Positions 6,632 to 13,736 of a stretch of 15,801 nt of DNA are shown here, in pieces. Every line of letters begins with the position of its first letter. Position 1 is the first letter of the stretch. The notes beneath the pieces are model-generated. The model saw only the letters and a list, made by a program, of their open reading frames with translations, searched no databases and was not told the DNA's origin. Origin of the DNA: Deltaproteobacteria bacterium (lineage in GTDB: Bacteria; Desulfobacterota; UBA8473); NCBI GenBank assembly GCA_030643245.1, contig DAOWME010000042.1:1-15801 (forward strand), given 5' to 3'. A program made the position numbers and the translations under genes.

Positions 6632-7960
6632 ATGGATATCTGGCAAAACATATTAGATATAATAAAGAAAAAAACGGACGACCAGACCTTCGATACCTGG
6701 TTTAAACCTGTTAAACTAGTCTCCTTTACGGGAGATACTCTCGAGATCGAGGTACCGAACTCATTCTTTATGGATTGGTTTTCTGTACACTACAAAACAT
6801 TAATACAAGAAGCATTATTTGATCTAAAAAAAAGAGAATACACATTGAAATTTATCTGTTTGGGACAGAATGGCGAACCATACACTGCAACTGATGCTGT
6901 GCCTGGCCCACAAGAATCACCTCCAGTAACAAATTCGTCAGTAGGAGATCCCTTAAACCCAAACTATTCGTTTGAAAAGTTCGTTGTTGGAAACAGCAAC
7001 CAGTTTGCACACGCGGCATCCCTTGCCGTTGCTAACAACCCTGCTATAAGTTACAATCCGCTGTTTATATATGGAGGAGTTGGTCTTGGAAAAACACATC
7101 TACTTAATGCCATAGGTAACCATATCAAAAATATGTGCACAAAAATATGCTACATTAGCTCAGAAAATTTTATGAATGAGTTGATTAATTCTATTCGTTA
7201 TGATAAAATGCCTCGTTTCAGGGAAAGATTTAGAAGAGTTGACATTTTGCTCATAGACGATATTCAGTTTATCGCGGGTAAAGAAAGAACCCAAGAAGAA
7301 TTCTTTCATACCTTCAATTCGTTATACCAATATCAAAAACAGATAGTTTTAACCAGTGATAAATTTCCGGAGGAGATACCATCCCTGGAAGAGAGACTAA
7401 GGTCAAGATTCCAGTGTGGTTTAATCGCGGACATACAACCACCGGAGACAGAAACAAAAATAGCTATACTTAAAAGTAAAGCCAGTTCCAATAATATACT
7501 GCTTCCTGATGATGTTGCACTCTATCTTGCCTCACATATGAAATCTAATGTCAGAGAGTTGGAAGGGTTACTCATAAGGGTAACAGCTTTTGCTTCTCTT
7601 GCTGAAACTGAACTTAATCTTGAGATTGCGCAAAAAGTCTTAAAAGATATTTTTGTAAGTAAATGCAAAGATATCACCATCGAAAACATACAGAAAGCTG
7701 TTGCCGATCTATTTAAAGTTAAAGTCAGTGAGTTGAATTCCGCTAGAAAGCTGAAGGAAATTATACTACCACGGCAGATAGCTATGTACTTATCAAGAAA
7801 ACTGACCAAATTCTCTTTTCCTGAAATCGGAGCAACTTTCGGAGGAAAAGATCACTCAACAGTTATCTATGCAGTAAATAAAATTGAAAAACTTATTGAT
7901 TCAGATAATTCTGTTAAAGATGCCGTTAAATCCGTAAAAAAAAATCTCGGAATAGATTAA
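6632..7960 (+). CDS. dnaA: Chromosomal replication initiator protein DnaA
   Basis: The 442-aa product has the four-domain DnaA plan. Domain I (about residues 1-75) includes DTWFKPV; a short variable linker rich in Pro/Ser/Thr follows (about 80-108); the AAA+ core starts around NYSFEKFVVG (111-120). Walker A is GGVGLGKTH (148-156), Walker B LLIDD (206-210), and the arginine-rich ERLRSRF lies at 254-260. The C-terminal DNA-binding helix-turn-helix carries LPRQIAMYL (379-387) and the signature GGKDHSTVIYA (404-414), which reads the DnaA box. Length is typical (440-470). ATG 6632 follows AAGGATC, a moderate ribosome binding site, directly after the DnaA boxes. It initiates replication at oriC by ATP-dependent oligomerisation and strand opening, and it likely represses itself through the upstream boxes. 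The region is markedly AT-richer than rhlB and the GRE gene. Confidence 0.98.
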   Translation: MDIWQNILDIIKKKTDDQTFDTWFKPVKLVSFTGDTLEIEVPNSFFMDWFSVHYKTLIQEALFDLKKREYTLKFICLGQNGEPYTATDAVPGPQESPPVTNSSVGDPLNPNYSFEKFVVGNSNQFAHAASLAVANNPAISYNPLFIYGGVGLGKTHLLNAIGNHIKNMCTKICYISSENFMNELINSIRYDKMPRFRERFRRVDILLIDDIQFIAGKERTQEEFFHTFNSLYQYQKQIVLTSDKFPEEIPSLEERLRSRFQCGLIADIQPPETETKIAILKSKASSNNILLPDDVALYLASHMKSNVRELEGLLIRVTAFASLAETELNLEIAQKVLKDIFVSKCKDITIENIQKAVADLFKVKVSELNSARKLKEIILPRQIAMYLSRKLTKFSFPEIGATFGGKDHSTVIYAVNKIEKLIDSDNSVKDAVKSVKKNLGID

Positions 7961-7972
7961 ATTTTTTTTTAC
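7934..7972 (+). terminator. A/T hairpin overlapping the dnaA stop codon
   Basis: GTAAAAAAAAAT (7934-7945) and ATTTTTTTTTAC (7961-7972) are perfect 12-bp complements around a 15-nt loop that contains the dnaA stop codon. The left arm encodes the Val-Lys-Lys-Asn near the DnaA C-terminus. The T9 run resembles a terminator U-tract, but it is itself the right arm of the stem. It could be a weak terminator or attenuator between dnaA and dnaN. Confidence 0.45.
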
Positions 7973-8037
7973 TTTTTATGAACAGGAAATTAGTATTTAA
8001 AGTTCCTAATTTATTTAAGGTATCAACAAATTAACAG

Positions 8038-8071
8038 ATACTACTATTATTATACATAAAAATAGTAGTAT
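8038..8071 (+). promoter_or_regulatory. Inverted repeat in the dnaN leader
   Basis: ATACTACTATT (8038-8048) and AATAGTAGTAT (8061-8071) are perfect 11-bp complements with a 12-nt loop, ending 15 bases before the dnaN ATG. The segment from 8038 to 8086 is almost only A and T apart from this stem. It may be an operator over a dnaN promoter or an mRNA structure controlling dnaN translation, which has no Shine-Dalgarno sequence. Confidence 0.5.
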
Positions 8072-8086
8072 AAATAAGTATAAATA

Positions 8087-9235
8087 ATGAAATTTATAAT
8101 TAATAGAACGGATTTGTTAAAAACTCTATTAAAGACTCAAGGTATTATTGAGAAAAAAATTCTCAAACCGGTCTTGGAGACTATTTTGATAGAAGTAAAC
8201 GCGGGGAGAATGGATTATACCGCCACTGATCTGCAGGTTGGGATACATGGTAGTTGCATGGTTGAAGTACTCGAAGAAGGAAAGATCACATTACCAGGTA
8301 AGAAGGTACTGGAAATTGTCAGGGAATTGTCAGGAGAAAAGGTATCTTTCTGGTTAAACGAATCTTCCGAAGGTGGTAGTTCCATAGTGATGTCATGCGG
8401 AAATGCGGTTTTTAATATTAATAACATGGACCCTGAAAAATATCCTGCTTTACCTTTATACGAAGATGTTGATCTGTATCCCATAGGCTCAAAGAAGATA
8501 AGAGAGATGATAAGAGAAACAGTCTTTGCAGCTTCTATTGATGATAAGATGCGCAATATTAATGGGGTTTTTTTTGAAAAAGATGGCAAGACGATCAGAA
8601 TGGTCTGTACTGATGGGCACAGGCTTTCAATAGTGGAAGAGGAGAATGAGGAGAGTGAGAATCTTAAACTCGAGAAAGGAGTTGTATTTCCGAAGAAAGG
8701 ACTCAATGAGCTAAAGAGGATATTGGAAGAGGAAAAAGAGGAAGAAAGGATTTTATTTGGATTTAGAGGGAATAACGGTATTTTTAAGACGGGTAACCTG
8801 TCGATGGTAATGAGATTGGTGGATAGTGAATATCCTGATTACACTGTCTTCATACCAAAAGATACCGACAAGAGTCTTCGTGTTAACAGAAAAAAATTCC
8901 TAAGTTCGTTAAAGAGGGTATCTTTGCTTTCCGGAGAGGGATCGAAAGTAGTTAGATTCTCTATATCCGGAGGTTCTGCCAAAAACCACAGTATTGGTAA
9001 GATGGAAATGAGAGCCAGTAGTTCGGACTATGGTGAGGCCTACGATGAGATAGAATTGGATTATCATGGTGATGATTTGACTGTAACATTCAATGCCGCT
9101 TACTTTATTGAGGCGCTAGGTATCTTAGGCGGGGAGGATGTGTTAATTGAACTTAAGGATTCCGAAAGCGGTGCTGTACTGAAACGGTCGGATGGAAAAA
9201 ATCATAAGTGTGTAATTATGCCTATCAGGACTTAA
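8087..9235 (+). CDS. dnaN: DNA polymerase III subunit beta (sliding clamp)
   Basis: The 382-aa product is slightly longer than the usual 365-375. It begins MKFIINRTDLLKTL, the typical beta-clamp N-terminus, and ends CVIMPIRT, matching the conserved MPMR-type C-terminal strand. Three clamp domains of about 120-130 residues can be laid out: 1-125, 128-255 (with VCTDGHRLSIVE, the central-domain hallmark) and 258-382. A dimer of the product encircles DNA and tethers DNA polymerase III and repair partners. The start at ATG 8087 is set by homology; the preceding 20 bases are all A/T apart from a G or two and contain no purine-rich ribosome binding site, which is unusual. It lies 126 bp after dnaA. 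recF and gyrB, common next genes, are missing; bactofilin follows after 43 bp. Confidence 0.97.
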   Translation: MKFIINRTDLLKTLLKTQGIIEKKILKPVLETILIEVNAGRMDYTATDLQVGIHGSCMVEVLEEGKITLPGKKVLEIVRELSGEKVSFWLNESSEGGSSIVMSCGNAVFNINNMDPEKYPALPLYEDVDLYPIGSKKIREMIRETVFAASIDDKMRNINGVFFEKDGKTIRMVCTDGHRLSIVEEENEESENLKLEKGVVFPKKGLNELKRILEEEKEEERILFGFRGNNGIFKTGNLSMVMRLVDSEYPDYTVFIPKDTDKSLRVNRKKFLSSLKRVSLLSGEGSKVVRFSISGGSAKNHSIGKMEMRASSSDYGEAYDEIELDYHGDDLTVTFNAAYFIEALGILGGEDVLIELKDSESGAVLKRSDGKNHKCVIMPIRT

Positions 9236-9278
9236 GAACCAAGAAGAGTGTTTTTAAGAGAAAGGGGCATATTAAGAG

Positions 9279-9713
9279 ATGAAGAAAAGAGAGACCCGGA
9301 AGATTAGTTCGGAAAAAGAGATAAATGCTTTCTTGGGACAGGATACTGAGTTTGCGGGGAAGCTGGTCTTTAACGGTGCGGTTAGGATGGATGGAAAATT
9401 TTCAGGGGAGATTTTTAGTAGCGGGAATCTTATCATCGGGGAGACTGCGGTGATAAATGCAGAAATAAAGGTTGATACCATAGTCATAAGTGGAAGCGTA
9501 AGTGGGAATATAGATGCCAAGAGCAGGATGGAACTATATTCTCCTGGAAAACTTTATGGTAATATAAGTACTCCTGTACTAGTTGTTAATGAAGGAGTCA
9601 TATTTGAAGGAAACTGTCAGGTGGGATCAAATAAGGATAGTGGAGAAAAGATGGCAGTAGTAGAGAAGTTGCAGCAAAAAAACGGGAGGATTAAGAGAAA
9701 GGAGGTTTTGTAA
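9279..9713 (+). CDS. Bactofilin family cytoskeletal protein
   Basis: The 144-aa product shows the bactofilin (DUF583/PF04519) core at about residues 18-118: FLGQDTEFAGKLVFNGAVRMDGKFSGEI, split here by repeated beta-strand turns such as GNLIIGE, ISGSVSGNI and LYGNISTP, then VNEGVIFEGNC. The repeating G-x-(I/V) pattern builds a right-handed beta-helix that polymerises without nucleotide. The charged ends (KKRETRKISSEKE; KNGRIKRKEVL) are the expected disordered tails, and no membrane segment is seen. Bactofilins scaffold cell-shape, stalk or chromosome-segregation (ParAB) machinery. The gene starts at ATG 9279 after AAAGGGG and ends exactly where atpF' begins, so it is translationally linked to the ATP synthase operon, a neighbour pattern I associate with deltaproteobacteria. 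Confidence 0.9.
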   Translation: MKKRETRKISSEKEINAFLGQDTEFAGKLVFNGAVRMDGKFSGEIFSSGNLIIGETAVINAEIKVDTIVISGSVSGNIDAKSRMELYSPGKLYGNISTPVLVVNEGVIFEGNCQVGSNKDSGEKMAVVEKLQQKNGRIKRKEVL

Positions 9714-10142
9714 TTGTTAGAATTAAATTTTACGTTTGTTCTTCAACTTGCAGCGTTTCTTACATTCATGTGGGTGCTTACGAGGTTTTTTTTTAGACCT
9801 ATTCTAAATGTATTGGATGAGAGAGTGGAGAAGACTGAAGGGTTGAAGAAAACGGCTCAAGAAATGGAAGAAGAGGTAGAAAGAAGAACAGAAGAATATG
9901 AAAAAAGACTTAAAGAGGCAAGGGCTAAGTCGATTGAGATAAAGAACGCACTGAAGAAAGAGGGCTTAGATGAAGAGAAGAGCATGGTAAGCGCTGTGAT
10001 AAAAGAGACAAAAGATATTATAGAAGAGAATAAGGGAGGAATATACGAAGACGTAAAAAAAGTAAAGATGGAGATAGAGAAACAGGCTGAAGATATTTCT
10101 CGGAGTATTGCAGAAAAAGTTTTGGGAAGGAGAATCAAGTAA
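9714..10142 (+). CDS. atpF': F-type ATP synthase subunit b' (first of two b-type stalk subunits)
   Basis: The 142-aa product has one N-terminal membrane helix (about residues 5-26, VLQLAAFLTFMWVLTRFFF) followed by RPILNVLDER, the typical b/b' neck, then a long highly charged coiled coil to the end. The start codon is TTG at 9714, immediately after the bactofilin stop codon, supported by a perfect AAAGGAGG site at 9698-9705. Together with subunit b it forms the peripheral stalk that holds the F1 head to the membrane. Its stop overlaps the next ATG (TAATG). The b' versus b assignment rests on gene order and the shared neck motif; the two could be swapped in name. Confidence 0.85.
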   Translation: MLELNFTFVLQLAAFLTFMWVLTRFFFRPILNVLDERVEKTEGLKKTAQEMEEEVERRTEEYEKRLKEARAKSIEIKNALKKEGLDEEKSMVSAVIKETKDIIEENKGGIYEDVKKVKMEIEKQAEDISRSIAEKVLGRRIK

Positions 10143-10627
10143 TGGATAAGGAGGTTTGGAGTCTCGTTTGGAAGGCGATGAACTTCATAATTTTAGTAGT
10201 GATTTTATATAAACTTCTTGCCGGTCTTATTAGGACTTTTTTCGATAACAGAAGTTTATCTATACGGAAAGAGATAGAAGAAGCTAATAGGACAAAGAAA
10301 GAGGCCGAAAGGAGGTATGAGGAGTTAAGGGTAAAACTGGAAAATATAGATAAAGAGATAGAAAAGATGACGGAGTTATTTAAGGATGAAGGATTTGCTG
10401 AAAAAGAGAGAATAATAGAGAATGCCAGGAAAGATGCCGAAAAGATAAGGGAACAGGCCACCCGGGCCATTGAACAGGAGGTGATAAAGGCCAGGGCGAT
10501 GATTAGGGAGGAGTATGCAGAACTGATTGTAGAAATGGCGGAGAATCTCATAAAGAAGAGGCTAACGAACAAGGACCAGCAACAGATTGTTGAGGAATAT
10601 ATAGAAAAGGTGGTACAGTTAAATTGA
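10142..10627 (+). CDS. atpF: F-type ATP synthase subunit b
   Basis: The 161-aa protein has a single N-terminal membrane helix (about residues 9-28, KAMNFIILVVILYKLLAGLI) with the KAxNF(I/L) start typical of subunit b. A continuous charged coiled coil (about 35-140) follows, and the end (AENLIKKRL) is suited to binding delta. The ATG shares its A with the stop of atpF'; the ribosome binding site is AAGGAG at 10127-10132. Overlap by one base suggests translational coupling and equal output of b and b'. It is slightly shorter than many b subunits with longer N-termini. No defect is seen. Confidence 0.9.
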   Translation: MDKEVWSLVWKAMNFIILVVILYKLLAGLIRTFFDNRSLSIRKEIEEANRTKKEAERRYEELRVKLENIDKEIEKMTELFKDEGFAEKERIIENARKDAEKIREQATRAIEQEVIKARAMIREEYAELIVEMAENLIKKRLTNKDQQQIVEEYIEKVVQLN

Positions 10628-11175
10628 TAGGTAGCAGTATTACGAGAAGATATGCGGAAGCTTTAATCAGTATCGGGGTAGAGGAAGATAGTTGTGACAC
10701 GTTCGAGTCCGAACTCACAAAAATAAACGAGACCTTAAACGAGAACCCGGAATTGAGAAATATCATTTATGGCTCTGTATATCCAAGAAAGAAAAGAAAA
10801 GAGATACTGAAGGAAGTCATGGATCGCCTTGGTGTTTCGGAGGATGTAGAACATTTCCTGAGTCTATTGATAGATAAGAACAGGATAGAATTTCTTCCTC
10901 ATATATTGAAGAGGTATGAGGAATTACTTGACGAGATTGTAGGCAGGGTTAGGGCTCAGGTTATTGTGGCAAAGAGCATGCCTGACGAATCGCTTGTTAA
11001 GCTTAAGGAAACTTTTGAAAAAGTTACCGGTAAAGCGGTGATTCTCGAGGTGGCGGAGGATCCGGCCATCATAGGTGGGATAGTAACAAAGTTGGGAAAT
11101 GTTATCTTCGATGGTAGTATCAGGACACAGCTTGAAAAGGTGAAAAGATCAATAGTAAGGGGGGAAGAAGGTTAA
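10624..11175 (+). CDS. atpH: F-type ATP synthase subunit delta
   Basis: The 183-aa product (usual 175-185) has the OSCP/delta N-terminal start SITRRYAEAL and the conserved C-terminal segment DPAIIGGIVTKLGN followed by DGSIRTQLEKVK. It sits on top of F1 and joins the b/b' stalk to the alpha subunits. The start codon is TTG at 10624, overlapping the atpF stop codon by four bases (TTGA), with AAGGTGG at 10607-10613 as ribosome binding site. The stop codon is directly followed by the atpA ATG. Overlap and abutment point to tight translational coupling. Confidence 0.93.
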   Translation: MIGSSITRRYAEALISIGVEEDSCDTFESELTKINETLNENPELRNIIYGSVYPRKKRKEILKEVMDRLGVSEDVEHFLSLLIDKNRIEFLPHILKRYEELLDEIVGRVRAQVIVAKSMPDESLVKLKETFEKVTGKAVILEVAEDPAIIGGIVTKLGNVIFDGSIRTQLEKVKRSIVRGEEG

Positions 11176-12684
11176 ATGCAGATAAGGGCGGAAGAGATAA
11201 GCGAGATAATAAAAAAACAGATCAAGGAGTACGACAGAGAGATAGATGTAAGTGAGACCGGCACGATACTCTCTGTAGGAGATGGGATCGCCAGGGTATA
11301 TGGTCTGGAAAATGCAATGGCTGGTGAACTTATAGAGTTTCCAGGTGAGATTTATGGGACGGTTCTGAACCTCGAAGAGGATAACGTAGGTATCGCGATA
11401 CTCGGGGAAGACGTACATATTAAAGAGGGAGACACCGTAAGGAGAACAAACAGGATAACAGAGGTGCCTGTTGGCGAAGAGCTTGTTGGAAGGGTGGTTA
11501 GCGCTATAGGTGAGCCCTTGGATGGAAAGGGACCTATAGAGACGAAGGAGTTTGTACCCATAGAACAGGTCGCACCCGGGGTTGTTGCCCGAATGCCTGT
11601 TAAGGAGCCGCTTCAGACAGGTATCAAAGCGATAGACTCCATGATCCCCATCGGCAGGGGACAGAGGGAGTTGATTATAGGTGACAGGCAGACAGGTAAG
11701 ACGGCCATAGGGATCGATACCATCATAAACCAGAAGGGCCTTGATGTTTTCTGTATCTATGTAGCTATAGGGCAAAAGAAATCCACTGTAGCAAGGGTTA
11801 TAGATACACTCGAAAAGTTTGGAGCAATGGAGTTTACAACCGTGGTTTGTGCGGCGGCCTCTGATCCTGCCCCGCTACAGTTTATCGCCCCGTATGCCGG
11901 ATGCTCCATGGGAGAGTATTTCAGGGATAATGGTAAACACGCGGTAGTTGTATATGATGATCTCTCAAAACATGCGGTTGCGTACAGACAGTTGTCACTT
12001 CTTTTACGGCGTCCTCCGGGTAGGGAGGCATACCCGGGCGATATCTTTTACCTGCACTCCAGATTACTTGAGAGAGCCGCAAAGGTAAATGAAGAACTCG
12101 GCGCTGGTTCGCTCACAGCGTTGCCGATTATTGAAACACAAGCTGGTGACGTTTCAGCATATATTCCTACAAATGTAATATCGATTACGGATGGTCAGAT
12201 ATACCTTGAACCGGACCTTTTCTATGCAGGCATAAGACCCGCCATTAATGTAGGGCTTTCGGTGTCAAGGGTTGGTGGGAATGCCCAGAATAAAGCCATG
12301 AAACAGGTTGCGGGAAGTTTACGGTTGGATTTGGCTCAATACCGCGAATTGGCTGCATTCGCTCAGTTTGGAAGTGATCTGGATAAGGCCACGCAAGCCC
12401 AATTAGCCAGGGGAAGCAGACTTACTGAAATATTGAAGCAGGGACAATATAAACCGATTCCTGTTGAAAAACAGATATTGATAATCTATGCGGGCACAAA
12501 TGGTTTTCTTGATGAATATAGTGAGGATGTTCTTGGAAGATACGAAGAGGGGCTTTTTAAGTTTTTTGATGAGAAGAAAAGTGATATTTTAGATCAGATT
12601 AGGGAGAAGGAGGAAATCGATAGTTCTATCGGTACTAACTTGGAGAAAGCCCTGAATGAATTTAAGGGAATATTTAGTGTCTGA
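11176..12684 (+). CDS. atpA: F-type ATP synthase subunit alpha
   Basis: The 502-aa product has the standard length. It carries the P-loop GDRQTGKT (169-176), the catalytic-site-contacting arginine in VSRVGG (Arg365), the N-terminal MQIRAEEISEIIK and a beta-barrel domain (about 25-95). Alpha subunits bind nucleotide at non-catalytic sites and contribute the arginine finger to the beta catalytic site. ATG 11176 directly follows the atpH stop codon; the ribosome binding site GGGGAAGAAGG lies inside the atpH end. It is separated from atpG by 161 bp, the only long gap in the operon, which holds a diverged foldback repeat. Confidence 0.98.
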   Translation: MQIRAEEISEIIKKQIKEYDREIDVSETGTILSVGDGIARVYGLENAMAGELIEFPGEIYGTVLNLEEDNVGIAILGEDVHIKEGDTVRRTNRITEVPVGEELVGRVVSAIGEPLDGKGPIETKEFVPIEQVAPGVVARMPVKEPLQTGIKAIDSMIPIGRGQRELIIGDRQTGKTAIGIDTIINQKGLDVFCIYVAIGQKKSTVARVIDTLEKFGAMEFTTVVCAAASDPAPLQFIAPYAGCSMGEYFRDNGKHAVVVYDDLSKHAVAYRQLSLLLRRPPGREAYPGDIFYLHSRLLERAAKVNEELGAGSLTALPIIETQAGDVSAYIPTNVISITDGQIYLEPDLFYAGIRPAINVGLSVSRVGGNAQNKAMKQVAGSLRLDLAQYRELAAFAQFGSDLDKATQAQLARGSRLTEILKQGQYKPIPVEKQILIIYAGTNGFLDEYSEDVLGRYEEGLFKFFDEKKSDILDQIREKEEIDSSIGTNLEKALNEFKGIFSV

Positions 12685-12694
12685 ACAAAAACTA

Positions 12695-12812
12695 GGATTT
12701 TTCGTCAAGGTCAAGGAAGATCAATATTTTAACCGCAGGAATATATTGAATATTTTGAGGATTAAAATTTTTATCTGACGCAGAGATTGGCTAAAAAGAC
12801 AGTTTTCGTTCG
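12695..12812 (+). repeat. Diverged foldback repeat in the atpA-atpG gap
   Basis: Within the 161-bp gap, 12731-12743 and 12751-12763 are identical to 15731-15743 and 15751-15763 of foldback copy 2, while the 7 central bases differ. The centre still folds: AATAT-ATTGA-ATATT (12740-12754) replaces AATAG-TCGAA-CTATT, with a G-C pair changed to T-A. Outside this core, likeness to the other copies is faint (for example GACGCAGAGAT against GGGCAAAGAT). Arms on either side are again roughly complementary. Boundaries are approximate. The rest of the gap holds only the atpG ribosome binding site. Confidence 0.6.
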
Positions 12813-12845
12813 GGCACTATTTAAGCCTTGAGAGGTTGAGCTGAT

Positions 12846-13709
12846 ATGGCGACATTAAGGGACATAAAGAGAAGGATAGGAAGCGTCAAGAGCACACAGA
12901 CCATAACGCGTGCCATGCAGATGGTTGCTGCCGCCAAACTGAGGAGGGCCCAGGAGAATGCATTGAAGGCCAGACCCTATGCGGAAAGGATGATGGAAGT
13001 TTTGAGCAGTCTCGCATTGAGGACGCGAGAGGAAGCCCACCCACTTCTTGAGAGAAGAGATGTTAAGGGAGTAAGGTTGGTAGTTGTTACTGCGGAGCGG
13101 GGGCTTTGTGGCGCCTTTAATAACAATGTTTTATCCAGGGCTCAAGGGATCATAGGGGAGAATATAGATAGGTCAGCAGAGACGTCTCTGGTCTTGGTCG
13201 GTGTAAAAGCGAGAGATTACTTTAAGAAGAAAAAAGATAAAAAACACAAAGAGTATATAGACGTCCTCAATGATTTAAAATATAGTTTTGCAGTAGAAAT
13301 TGGAAAGGAGATTGTGAACTCGTACACTGAAAAAGAGGTGGATGAGGTCTGTGTGGTGTACACAAAGTTTGTTTCTATGATGAGGCAGGAGTTGACGGTT
13401 GAGACCCTTTTACCAATTAGGCCTATGGAGGTAGATACTGAAGAGTCGGTTGTTGAATATATCTATGAACCTAATGAGGAAAGGATACTGCAGGAGATCC
13501 TCCCAAGATACGTTGAGGTTCAAATATTTAAGGCGTTATTGGAGTCCGTGGCCAGCGAACAGGCGGCGAGGATGATGGCAATGGAGTCGGCTACAAAGAA
13601 CGCAGGTGAGTTGATTGACAACTTGACGTTATCCTTTAATAAGGCGAGGCAAGCTACTATTACAAAAGATATGTTGGATATTGTCGGCGGTTCTGAGGCA
13701 CTGAAGTAA
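12846..13709 (+). CDS. atpG: F-type ATP synthase subunit gamma
   Basis: The 287-aa product begins MATLRDIKRRIGSVKSTQTI and continues MQMVAAAKLRRAQ, the strongly conserved N-terminal helix of the central shaft. It ends with the paired C-terminal helix ARMMAMESATKNAGELI followed by LSFNKARQATIT. The middle (about 75-205) is the Rossmann-like globular domain with ERGLCGAFNNNV. Gamma rotates inside the alpha3-beta3 ring and couples it to the c-ring. ATG 12846 follows GAGAGGT at 12830-12835. It is 27 bp from atpD. Length and ends are normal. Confidence 0.97.
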   Translation: MATLRDIKRRIGSVKSTQTITRAMQMVAAAKLRRAQENALKARPYAERMMEVLSSLALRTREEAHPLLERRDVKGVRLVVVTAERGLCGAFNNNVLSRAQGIIGENIDRSAETSLVLVGVKARDYFKKKKDKKHKEYIDVLNDLKYSFAVEIGKEIVNSYTEKEVDEVCVVYTKFVSMMRQELTVETLLPIRPMEVDTEESVVEYIYEPNEERILQEILPRYVEVQIFKALLESVASEQAARMMAMESATKNAGELIDNLTLSFNKARQATITKDMLDIVGGSEALK

Positions 13710-13736
13710 GTACTATATAAGGAGGAAAAGAGAAAG

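Noticed and set aside
8215..8706. 163-codon open frame on the - strand within dnaN
   Set aside because: Antisense of the conserved clamp; composition rich in Ser/Phe/Leu is typical of a shadow of a Glu/Lys-rich gene.
11149..11775. 208-codon open frame on the - strand within atpA
   Set aside because: It is antisense to a fully conserved atpA, has no ribosome binding site of note and shows no protein family likeness.
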